41,022 bases of DNA from contig CACWNR010000027.1 of NCBI GenBank assembly GCA_902762355.1, forward strand, positions 1 to 41,022, given 5' to 3'. Made by a program: the position numbers and the translations under genes. Positions 1-6,250 of this stretch are shown one piece after another (the first letter of the stretch is position 1; the number at the start of each line of letters is the position of its first letter). This stretch comes from an uncultured Bacteroidales bacterium (GTDB lineage: Bacteria > Bacteroidota > Bacteroidia > Bacteroidales > Paludibacteraceae). The notes beneath the pieces are model-generated. The model saw nothing but the letters and a program-made list of their open reading frames with translations. It ran no database searches and was not told the origin of the DNA.

Positions 1-456
1 CTCTTTACGCTTGAACGCACCACCCTGGTTATTGAACGCATCCATGATCTCTGCAGCCAGCTTCTCAGCCATCGAGTGGCCACCGCGCTTGCGTGCGAAG
101 GCGATCATGTTCTTCATTGCGATGGACTCCTTGCGGTCAGCACGGATCTCGGTCGGAACCTGGAAGGTTGCACCACCGATACGCTTCGATTTAACCTCTA
201 CCAACGGGGTGATGTTGTCGAGAGCCTGCTTCCAGATATCCAGAGCAGCTTTCTCCTCACCCTTCATTTTGTTCTCTACTACGCCCAGTGCGCTATAGAA
301 TACACCATAAGCGGTGTTTTTCTTACCATCGAGCATCAGGTGGTTCACAAATTTTGCCACCATTACCTCACCGTACACCGGATCCGGCAGAATAACTCGT
401 TTTTGCGGTACCGGATCCGGCAGAATAACTCGTTTTTGCGGTTTTGCTTTTCTCAT
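1..456 (-). CDS. rpsG: 30S ribosomal protein S7, C-terminus beyond the window
   Basis: The minus-strand frame reads [16 protein letters not shown] at the start and [35 protein letters not shown] and GGAFKRKE further on, which is bacterial S7. S7 binds the 3' major domain of 16S rRNA and nucleates assembly of the small-subunit head. The frame is open for 152 codons to the window edge; the family's last 15 or so residues are missing because of that edge. The N-terminus is odd: the segment [11 protein letters not shown] occurs twice in a row because of a perfect 33-bp tandem duplication, which adds 11 residues to the N-terminal arm. It is the second gene of a str-type operon after rpsL, but the 329-bp gap between the two is long. 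Identity is secure; whether the duplication is genuine is not. Confidence 0.95.
   Translation of the reverse strand, partial: MRKAKPQKRVILPDPVPQKRVILPDPVYGEVMVAKFVNHLMLDGKKNTAYGVFYSALGVVENKMKGEEKAALDIWKQALDNITPLVEVKSKRIGGATFQVPTEIRADRKESIAMKNMIAFARKRGGHSMAEKLAAEIMDAFNNQGGAFKRKE
377..442. repeat. Perfect 33-bp tandem duplication inside rpsG
   Basis: Positions 377-409 and 410-442 are identical 33-mers beginning ACCGGATCCGG. They duplicate codons for [11 protein letters not shown] in the N-terminal arm of S7 and keep the frame. Confidence 0.95.
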
Positions 457-785
457 TGTCTTAAATAATTTTAATTTGGTTGTCGATTTCTTCAGCGCCT
501 AACCCGTAGGCCCTTACTCAACCCTCAACCCATGTTTTCGTCCCAAATATGGAACATTTAGTTAATAAAATTCAGAGCTTTACTGATTTGTTGTCGATCA
601 AAGAAAATTATTTTTGGTATTTTTGCTGATTATTGATTTTTAACTCGAAGAGTTTGGAAGATTTGTTCGAGTGAGTCATGTCAAATTTATTTGTAAATGA
701 GTCAGTAGAACAAAGATTCAATTTTTAAATAAAATCAATAATCAGTATTTTTTATGTATTTTTCTTTAATCTTAATTAGCGTGGC
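457..785. other. Long AT-rich rpsL-rpsG intergenic region
   Basis: No coding sequence was recognised in these 329 bp. The part near rpsG has a CCTAACCC/CTCAACCC stutter (about 496-531). The middle holds a pair of 15-bp inverted repeats listed separately. Between them lie a smaller inverted repeat (ACTCGAA near 644, TTCGAGT near 667) and a repeated TGAGTCA (near 674 and 699). It could hold a structured leader controlling rpsG or a small non-autonomous element; neither is shown. Confidence 0.5.
619..752. repeat. Inverted-repeat element, MITE-like candidate
   Basis: CTGATTATTGATTTT at 627-641 is the exact reverse complement of AAAATCAATAATCAG at 731-745. The pair is flanked by TATTTTT on both sides (619-625 and 746-752), like a 7-bp target duplication around a 120-bp element. 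The flanks are AT-rich, so the direct repeat could be chance. No transposase is present. A cis-regulatory RNA fold is the alternative. Confidence 0.35.
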
Positions 786-1090
786 TTACTTTTTAGCTTT
801 GGGGCGTTTCGCACCATACTTCGAACGGCGCTGCAAACGGTTAGCTACACCGGCGGTATCAAGCGAACCACGTACGATGTGATAACGTACACCCGGCAGG
901 TCTTTTACACGACCGCCACGTACCATTACGATGCTGTGCTCTTGCAAGTTGTGTCCCTCACCGGGGATGTAAGCGTTCACCTCCTTGGTGTTCGTCAGGC
1001 GCACACGGGCAACCTTACGCATCGCGGAGTTAGGTTTCTTCGGGGTCGTTGTGTAAACACGTTTCTAACTAATTGTTGAATTGTAGGCAT
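786..1090 (-). pseudogene. rpsL: 30S ribosomal protein S12, broken by an internal deletion
   Basis: The ATG at 1090 opens [10 protein letters not shown], the normal S12 N-terminus. The rest of S12 follows in another frame: [14 protein letters not shown], then [40 protein letters not shown] and [12 protein letters not shown] to a stop at 786. The distance from the start ATG to the Met of MRKVAR is 68 nt, against about 144 nt in typical S12 genes, so about 76 bp are missing, removing the SKSPALxxCPQRRG segment. Read straight on, the N-terminal frame gives VFTQRPRRN and leaves S12. A stop (TAG) lies just before KRVYTTT in the C-terminal frame, and the only ATG there is at 1022, which would make a 78-aa fragment without the conserved loop. 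S12 is essential for decoding, so an assembly or consensus error is likely. Confidence 0.85.
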
Positions 1091-1186
1091 TTTGTTGTTT
1101 TGTTTAATTGATTTTTGTTAATAAATGTTCCTGCTTTTTCTATTACGTACACGTGCGCTCAAGCACCGTTCACGTGAAAAAGCCTG

Positions 1187-1218
1187 CAAAATTACTACTT
1201 TTTTTTGAATTGACCAAA
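1187..1218 (-). promoter_or_regulatory. Promoter of the rpsL-rpsG operon
   Basis: On the minus strand a -33 TTTGG (1218-1214) is followed after 19 bp by the -7 box TAATTTTG (1194-1187), matching the Bacteroidetes housekeeping promoter. The transcript would have a leader of roughly 90 nt before the rpsL ATG. Confidence 0.65.
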
Positions 1219-1286
1219 TATTTTCTAAAGAAAATGCATTTTTTCTTCATTTTTTTTGATTTTGACATGTTCGGGTTGCAAAAACT

Positions 1287-1318
1287 ATTGCCTATATCGT
1301 AAAAAAGAAGTACCTTTG
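1287..1318 (+). promoter_or_regulatory. Promoter of the decarboxylase-like lipoprotein gene
   Basis: -33 ATTG (1287-1290), 20-bp spacer, -7 TACCTTTG (1311-1318), then about 30 bp to the ATG at 1348. The spacer begins CCTATATCG, similar to the ATATGTC seen after the -33 box of other promoters here. Confidence 0.65.
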
Positions 1319-1347
1319 CAGCCGCAAAGATAAATCATCTATACAAC

Positions 1348-2565
1348 ATGAAAAAGTTTTTTCTTTTAGTAATAGCCGTAGTTACTTTATTCGGGTGCTC
1401 GCAGGGTGCCGGAGGGCAAAAAAGTTCAGGGTATGAGAAACTCGACGAGTGGACGCAAATCTGGAAGACGGGTCAGCAGACCTGTTTCGGTTATCCGGCG
1501 AACCAAGAGTCAGCCTTGCAGGATTTCTACGAGTGGTACGTAAGTACGGGTATGGACAGGGTGAACCTGAACAATGCCGGAGACCCCATGACGGACGATC
1601 CGTGGAGCATGTCCACGCAGGCGTTTGAGAAAGAAGTGATCGAGTTCTTTACTCCGCTGTACGGTTTTGACCAAAACGACGTGTGGGGTATCGTGACACA
1701 TAGCGGTACGGACGGTAATAACCACGGTATCTATTTCGGCGCGAAATACCTGTACAACAAGACGGGTACGTTGCCGATCGTCTATGTGAGCGATGAGGCT
1801 CATTATTCGAATCTGCGTCTATGCGACCTGCAGAATCTGGAGGTGAAGTTGATTAAGAGTGATCCGATGGGAAGGATGATTCCGGAAGAGTTGGAGAAAG
1901 CCTTAGACCCGGAGCGTCCGGCGTTGATGGTATATGCGATGGGCTCGACGTTCAAGGGTGCCATCGACGATATGGAGGCTTTGAATGCAGTATTGGCAAA
2001 GCATCCCGAGATGGCAGTATATCGTCACGTTGATGCGGCGCTGTTCGGCGGTTACCTGCCGTTCACGGAGCACCAGAAGATGGTCAGCCGCAAGGATCAG
2101 CATTTTGAGTCGATTGCCATCAGCGGACATAAGTTCTTCGGAATCGATTCCCCCTCAGGACTATTCCTCTGTACACACAAGGTATATGATAATCAGAATA
2201 ATTACAACGTGACCTACCTGAACGGCAACATGAAGATGATCAATTGCTCGCGCGATGCTGTGCAACCGCTTAAGTTCTGGTGGCTGATCCAGAAAGTGGG
2301 TTATGCCAAGTGGTCGGAACAGGCAAACGCGATGATGGATTGTACGGAGTATCTCGCGCAGGAGTTAGAGAAGATCAGTTGGCCATGCTGGCGAAACGAG
2401 TACAGCAACACCGTGTTCTTCAAACGTCCGGCGAAAGAGATATGCAGCAAGTACAACTTGGCGTTAGGTTATGACGAGAACTTCGGCGGCGAATTGGCAC
2501 ACATCGTGGTGATGCAGCACGTGACAAAAGCGAAGATCGACGGATTTATCAAGGAGTTAAAATAA
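1348..2565 (+). CDS. PLP-dependent histidine-decarboxylase-family lipoprotein
   Basis: Residues 1-17 are a lipoprotein signal (MKKFFLLVIAVVTLFGC, lipidated Cys17); no acidic surface-export signal follows, so the periplasmic side is the simplest location. The remainder is full length for the group II decarboxylase fold, closest in pattern to bacterial PLP-type histidine decarboxylase. It has a THSGTDGN phosphate-binding region (about 117-124), SDEAHYS (about 148-154), HVDAALFGG (227-235, Asp229 for the pyridine nitrogen) and SGHKFFG with the expected Schiff-base Lys262. The family turns an amino acid into an amine plus CO2, for example histidine to histamine; the substrate here cannot be read from motifs. 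A secreted PLP enzyme is unusual because PLP is cytoplasmic. The next gene is an amino-acid/amine-type symporter with its own promoter. Family assignment is firm; export and substrate are inferred. Confidence 0.85.
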   Translation: MKKFFLLVIAVVTLFGCSQGAGGQKSSGYEKLDEWTQIWKTGQQTCFGYPANQESALQDFYEWYVSTGMDRVNLNNAGDPMTDDPWSMSTQAFEKEVIEFFTPLYGFDQNDVWGIVTHSGTDGNNHGIYFGAKYLYNKTGTLPIVYVSDEAHYSNLRLCDLQNLEVKLIKSDPMGRMIPEELEKALDPERPALMVYAMGSTFKGAIDDMEALNAVLAKHPEMAVYRHVDAALFGGYLPFTEHQKMVSRKDQHFESIAISGHKFFGIDSPSGLFLCTHKVYDNQNNYNVTYLNGNMKMINCSRDAVQPLKFWWLIQKVGYAKWSEQANAMMDCTEYLAQELEKISWPCWRNEYSNTVFFKRPAKEICSKYNLALGYDENFGGELAHIVVMQHVTKAKIDGFIKELK

Positions 2566-2566
2566 T

Positions 2567-2598
2567 TAGGGATATGTCAAAAAAAAGCAGTAACTTTG
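2567..2598 (+). promoter_or_regulatory. Promoter of the symporter-NRPS operon
   Basis: -7 TAACTTTG at 2591-2598. The -33 position (2567-2570) is a weak TAGG, but ATATGTC at 2572-2578 is in the same place as in the promoters of both giant genes. Confidence 0.6.
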
Positions 2599-2623
2599 CC
2601 GCGCAAAACTAACAAGCATACTT

Positions 2624-3988
2624 ATGGAACAGTCCAAGAACTCGGGTTTTAATTCCAAATGGGGTGTTATCTTAGCCGCTGCAGGCAGTGCTATCGGTTT
2701 GGGAAACATCTGGAAATTTCCTTATGAGGCAGGTCAGAACGGTGGTGGTGCCTTTTTGTTAGTGTACCTCTTATGCGTCATACTTTTCGGCATGCCGCTC
2801 TTGATGACGGAGATCCTGATCGGTCGCAAGGCAGGCAAATCGACGTTCTCTGCTTTCCGCGCTATCAGTGGCAATAACCGCTGGCAGTGGTTAGGGTGGT
2901 GGTCGGCTCTGACGGTACTGATCCTCACGGGGTTCTATTTCGTAGTGACGGGCTGGTGCGTGAACTACCTCTACGAGGCGGTCGTTAACTCGTACGCAGG
3001 CATGGGCACGGACGAGTTGCTCACGCATTTTAACGCCAATATGTCGAATGCGCCGAAGATGATCCTCTGCGCTATCATTCCGGTGTTGTGTACCGCCGCT
3101 ATCCTGTGGTTCGGTGTCAGCAGCGGTATAGAGCGGCTGAGTAAGATCCTGATGCCGCTTCTGCTGCTGATGATGATTTTGATGACCATCCGCGTGCTGC
3201 TGTTAGAGGGCAGCGGAGAAGGACTCAAGTTCTTCTTCCATCCGGATTTCTCGCATATCACACCTTCGGTCTTTATGGAAGCCGCCGGTCAGTGCTTCTT
3301 CAGCCTCTCGGTGGGTCTCGGTCTGATGATTACCTATGGCGCCTATATGCCGAAGGAACAGGATGTGACCAAGACGTCATTCCAAGTCATCCTCCTCGAT
3401 ACCTTGGTAGCCGTCCTGGCAGGTGCGATCATCTTCCCGGCGGTGTTTGCGTTTGGTTTTGACCCGGCGGAAGGTCCGCAGTTAGTCTTCGTCGTCCTGC
3501 CGGCAGTCTTGCAGCATATGTCTTTCGCATGGCTCAGCGGCGTGGTCTTCTTTACGCTGCTGTTCATCGCTGCGCTCACCTCGACGATATCCTTGATGGA
3601 GGTGATTGTAACGAGCATTATGGAGATGAGCCGCGGCAAGCTCAACAGGCATCATAGCGTGCTGATCGCTACTGCGGTAATCTGCGTTTTTGTGGCGATT
3701 TATGTGCTCTCGATGACCGGCGCATGGAGCGGTCTGCAGATATGCGGACATAACCTCTTTGACCTAAGTGATACTCTCGTGACGAACTACATGATGCCGT
3801 TTAGCGCATTAGCTATGTCGCTGTTCATCGGCTGGTTCATGCCGTTCCAGGACAATGACCTGGTGCCGCATAGCCAGAAACGATACAAGCAGTGGCTTCG
3901 TCCGGCATTCGTCTTCGCACTCCGATGGCTTGTACCCATCGCTATCGTGCTCATCTTCCTGAACGGTATAGGTGTCTTTAACTTATGA
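2624..3988 (+). CDS. Sodium-dependent amino-acid symporter, NSS/SNF family
   Basis: The N-terminus (WGVILAAAGSAIGLGNIWKF, then PYEAGQNGGGAFLLVYL) is the TM1 signature of the neurotransmitter:sodium symporter family, which takes up amino acids or related amines with Na+. About 11-12 hydrophobic segments follow, and the length of 454 aa is normal for bacterial members such as MhsT or TnaT. The unwound TM1 stretch SAIGLGN is intact. The substrate cannot be assigned. It is the first gene of an operon and overlaps the next gene by 4 bp (ATGA). Placement between a decarboxylase-like gene and an NRPS suggests it supplies or recovers an amino acid, or a product, of one of them. Confidence 0.92.
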   Translation: MEQSKNSGFNSKWGVILAAAGSAIGLGNIWKFPYEAGQNGGGAFLLVYLLCVILFGMPLLMTEILIGRKAGKSTFSAFRAISGNNRWQWLGWWSALTVLILTGFYFVVTGWCVNYLYEAVVNSYAGMGTDELLTHFNANMSNAPKMILCAIIPVLCTAAILWFGVSSGIERLSKILMPLLLLMMILMTIRVLLLEGSGEGLKFFFHPDFSHITPSVFMEAAGQCFFSLSVGLGLMITYGAYMPKEQDVTKTSFQVILLDTLVAVLAGAIIFPAVFAFGFDPAEGPQLVFVVLPAVLQHMSFAWLSGVVFFTLLFIAALTSTISLMEVIVTSIMEMSRGKLNRHHSVLIATAVICVFVAIYVLSMTGAWSGLQICGHNLFDLSDTLVTNYMMPFSALAMSLFIGWFMPFQDNDLVPHSQKRYKQWLRPAFVFALRWLVPIAIVLIFLNGIGVFNL

Positions 3989-5493
3989 AACGATTTACGT
4001 CCGTACATATATTAGCGGCTCTCTTCCTCCTGTTAGGCATGGGAGTGCAGACGTACGTGTCCTATAGTAGGGCGCGGTTCCGTTTTCAGGAGAAGACGGA
4101 ACTCGAGATGCAGATCGCCCAAGAGAAACTGCGTTTTGAACTGTACGACGCGCTGGATGCCAACGCTCAGCTGATAGAAGAGGTAAAGAGGAACCTGACG
4201 CACCCGGAGAATTTGTACAGTAAGACCAACGAACTCCTCAAGCGGTATCCGAATTTTTATTCCTGCTATGTAGTTTTCCCACCGTATTATTATCCGAAAA
4301 AAGGGGAGTGGTTTGGCTTGACTTCCTATCGTACGAAGGATTCGATAGTCTCCTGCCATTTTGGGGATGCCGAGCATGATTATTTTGAACGCGAGTGGTA
4401 TAAAGGAGCCGTGCAAAACAACGCAGGCTATTGGAGCACCCCGTATATAGATGAAGATTTTGACGAACCGATCTATACCTATTCGAATGACGTGCTGGAC
4501 GAGAAGGGCGATCTGATTTGCGTCATAGGTATTGATTTCAGTTTGAAATGGATACACAATATGCTGGACCATTTCCGGCCATTCGAGGAGGCGGAGTGTA
4601 TGCTCTATAGTTCCAACGGAACGCTCCTTGCCGCCAGTGACGGAGCGCCGAAAGATGGAGAGTTGGATGATGGCTCATGGATCGTTTCCCGCAAGACTCT
4701 TCAACCGATAAATATCCGAATGGTCACTGCCGTTCCGCGTAGCCATGTTATCAAGAGTCTTCGTTTGGGCACCTTGTTGCCTTTGGGCGTGTTCGTGTTA
4801 GGTATCCTCGTGGTGGGCCTGTTGATCCGTCGTATTACACGGGATGAACAAGAGAACGCCCGTCTGGAGACGGAACAGGAAGTGATGTCGCACGAACTGC
4901 AGATAGCCCATGACATTCAGATGGGAATCCTGAAAGACGACAAGGAACGGATCAAAGCCCAAGCGAACGGAGATATTGAACTCCATACCTTCCTTGTCCC
5001 GATGCGCGAAGTGGGAGGCGACTTTTTTGACTTCCATCGCAAAGGAGACTTCCTCTGGTTCATCATCGGAGATGTGAGCGGCAAGGGCGTTCCGGCCGCT
5101 ATGTTCATGAGTGCTGCAGTGAACCTCTTCCGTGCAGCTGGTGTGAGAGCAACCTCACCCAAACAGATCATGGAAGAAATCAATACCGTCCTTAGCGAGA
5201 ACAACCCCTCCCTTACTTTCGTGACGGCTTTTGTGGGACGTCTGTGTATCCCTACAGGCGAACTGCTCTTCTGCAATGCCGGACACTGCGCGCCGCTTAT
5301 CTACTCCCCCGTAACCGGCAACCCATCACCCTTAACTCCTAACCCGAATATCCCGTTGGGATATGACGGCCGGTATTCGTTTGTGGAGCAAGGCTGCATG
5401 ATTGGCGAAGGAGAGAAAATCGTTCTTTACACTGATGGCGTGACCGAAGCGCGGAAGGGCAGGCCGAACCAACGGATGATATCACCCTCATGA
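3985..5493 (+). CDS. Cache-sensor SpoIIE/RsbU-type phosphatase, C-terminus frameshifted
   Basis: One transmembrane helix lies at about residues 7-27 and another at about 259-281. They bracket a roughly 230-aa extracytoplasmic Cache-like domain (WYKGAVQNNAGYWSTPYID near 137). A short coiled coil (about 283-310) leads to a PP2C-like SpoIIE domain with VGGDFFDF (near 343) and GDVSGKGVPAAMFM (near 361). Such proteins dephosphorylate an STAS antagonist on ligand sensing. The usual path from TDGVTEA to a final DDITLM is broken: after TDGVTEA (about 482-488) the frame ends within 15 codons, while AEGQAEPTDDITL lies just downstream in a different frame (5451-5489) that runs without a stop into the kinase. 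Roughly 50 residues and the frame are missing. The terminal metal-binding Asp motif is therefore lost from this polypeptide, which may be inactive. Confidence 0.88.
   Translation: MKRFTSVHILAALFLLLGMGVQTYVSYSRARFRFQEKTELEMQIAQEKLRFELYDALDANAQLIEEVKRNLTHPENLYSKTNELLKRYPNFYSCYVVFPPYYYPKKGEWFGLTSYRTKDSIVSCHFGDAEHDYFEREWYKGAVQNNAGYWSTPYIDEDFDEPIYTYSNDVLDEKGDLICVIGIDFSLKWIHNMLDHFRPFEEAECMLYSSNGTLLAASDGAPKDGELDDGSWIVSRKTLQPINIRMVTAVPRSHVIKSLRLGTLLPLGVFVLGILVVGLLIRRITRDEQENARLETEQEVMSHELQIAHDIQMGILKDDKERIKAQANGDIELHTFLVPMREVGGDFFDFHRKGDFLWFIIGDVSGKGVPAAMFMSAAVNLFRAAGVRATSPKQIMEEINTVLSENNPSLTFVTAFVGRLCIPTGELLFCNAGHCAPLIYSPVTGNPSPLTPNPNIPLGYDGRYSFVEQGCMIGEGEKIVLYTDGVTEARKGRPNQRMISPS
5310..5345 (+). 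repeat. In-frame CCTAACCC-type stutter in the phosphatase
   Basis: GTAACCGGCAACCC, then CATCACCCTTAACTCCTAACCC, encodes SPVTGNPSPLTPNPN, inserted before the conserved NIPLG of the SpoIIE domain. The same wording occurs in giant protein 1 near 19526. Confidence 0.6.
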
Positions 5494-5912
5494 CGATTCA
5501 AAAGACAAGCCCCGTCCAGCCTGTGACGCTGCGCGTGCCTTGCCACGAAGACCAATGGCCTGTCCTGCGAAAGGCAATCCATACCTTTGGATTATGCAAC
5601 GGTATAGACAAGAAAGGACTCAAAAAACTCGAAGTGGCAGCCGAAGAAGCCATCGTGAATATTCTTCATTATTCGCAAGCTTCTGAGATAGAATTAAAAA
5701 TGAAAAATGAAAAATTAAAAATTATTCTCACCCTCACGGATAACGGAATCGCTTTTGATCCCACCGAGCATGTGCCCAACGAGAAAGCAACCAACGAACG
5801 TCAGGTAGGAGGGCTGGGAATCCATCTCATCCGACAAATCGTTGATGAACTGCACTACGAGCGGAAGGAGAATAAAAACATCCTGCGAATGGTTAAATCG
5901 TTAAATTGTTAA
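5490..5912 (+). CDS. RsbW/SpoIIAB-type serine kinase (anti-sigma-like)
   Basis: This 140-aa HATPase_c protein has an N-box EEAIVNILHYS (about 52-62), a G1 box TDNGIAFDP (83-91) and a G2 box GGLGIHLI (107-114), the layout of GHKL-fold anti-sigma serine kinases. These phosphorylate an STAS partner, which is encoded next. An in-frame low-complexity insert (residues about 70-77, KMKNEKLK) interrupts a strand pair. The ATG overlaps the phosphatase stop, but the frame continues upstream as AEGQAEPTDDITL, the missing end of the phosphatase domain. The ancestral gene was therefore probably a phosphatase-kinase fusion now split by a frame break. No sigma factor is encoded in the operon, so the final target is unknown. 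Confidence 0.87.
   Translation: MTIQKTSPVQPVTLRVPCHEDQWPVLRKAIHTFGLCNGIDKKGLKKLEVAAEEAIVNILHYSQASEIELKMKNEKLKIILTLTDNGIAFDPTEHVPNEKATNERQVGGLGIHLIRQIVDELHYERKENKNILRMVKSLNC
5691..5728 (+). repeat. In-frame ATGAAAAATGAAAAATT stutter in the kinase gene
   Basis: AT-rich word repeat (AAAATGAAAAATGAAAAATT) adding about 8 lysine-rich residues between conserved strands of the HATPase domain. Composition is sharply unlike the flanking codons. Confidence 0.6.
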
Positions 5913-5930
5913 ATTTTTAAATCGTTAATA
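5891..5930 (+). repeat. GTTAAATC stutter at the kinase stop codon
   Basis: GGTTAAATCGTTAAATTG followed by TTAAATTTTTAAATCGTTAA spans the last codons and the gap to the STAS gene. It supplies the kinase's final residues (VKSLNC) and its stop. Confidence 0.6.
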
Positions 5931-5946
5931 AAACTTTTTTACCAAT

Positions 5947-6249
5947 ATGAAAATCAACATTATTCCCAATGAGAAAGAGACTCGTGTTTGCCTGATCGGC
6001 GAACTCGACACGACAGTTACCACAACCCAAGTAGAGGACTTGAACCAAGTGTTGGCGCTTGCCGACAAAGCGCTGGAGATCGATTGTGAGGAGCTGGAGT
6101 ATATCTCTTCTGCCGGCTTGCGATTCTTCATGCAACTCAAACGCGAGTCCGAGGCCAAAGGCGGTTCCATCCGCATTACCCACCTCAACGAGGACGTGAA
6201 TGATATCTTCCGCATGAGCGGTTTTCATAATCTTTTTACAATAGAATAA
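5947..6249 (+). CDS. STAS-domain anti-sigma factor antagonist
   Basis: This 100-aa single STAS domain resembles SpoIIAA/RsbV, with GELDTTVT early and the phospho-acceptor loop YISSAGLRF (about 52-60, Ser54/Ser55). In such modules the kinase phosphorylates this serine and the SpoIIE phosphatase removes the phosphate; the unphosphorylated form sequesters the kinase. All three components lie in order here. The stop is 1 bp before the NRPS start, so translation is probably coupled. An STAS protein directly ahead of an NRPS suggests that the switch controls NRPS output or transport, but no direct link is visible. Confidence 0.9.
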   Translation: MKINIIPNEKETRVCLIGELDTTVTTTQVEDLNQVLALADKALEIDCEELEYISSAGLRFFMQLKRESEAKGGSIRITHLNEDVNDIFRMSGFHNLFTIE

Positions 6250-6250
6250 T

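Noticed and set aside
76-468. Plus-strand frame with a repeated [10 protein letters not shown] motif
   Set aside because: It is the antisense reading of the 33-bp duplication in rpsG, not a separate repeat protein.
1108-1302. Small plus-strand frame in the divergent promoter region
   Set aside because: It overlaps both promoters, is Phe/Lys-rich from AT-rich DNA and has no conserved feature.
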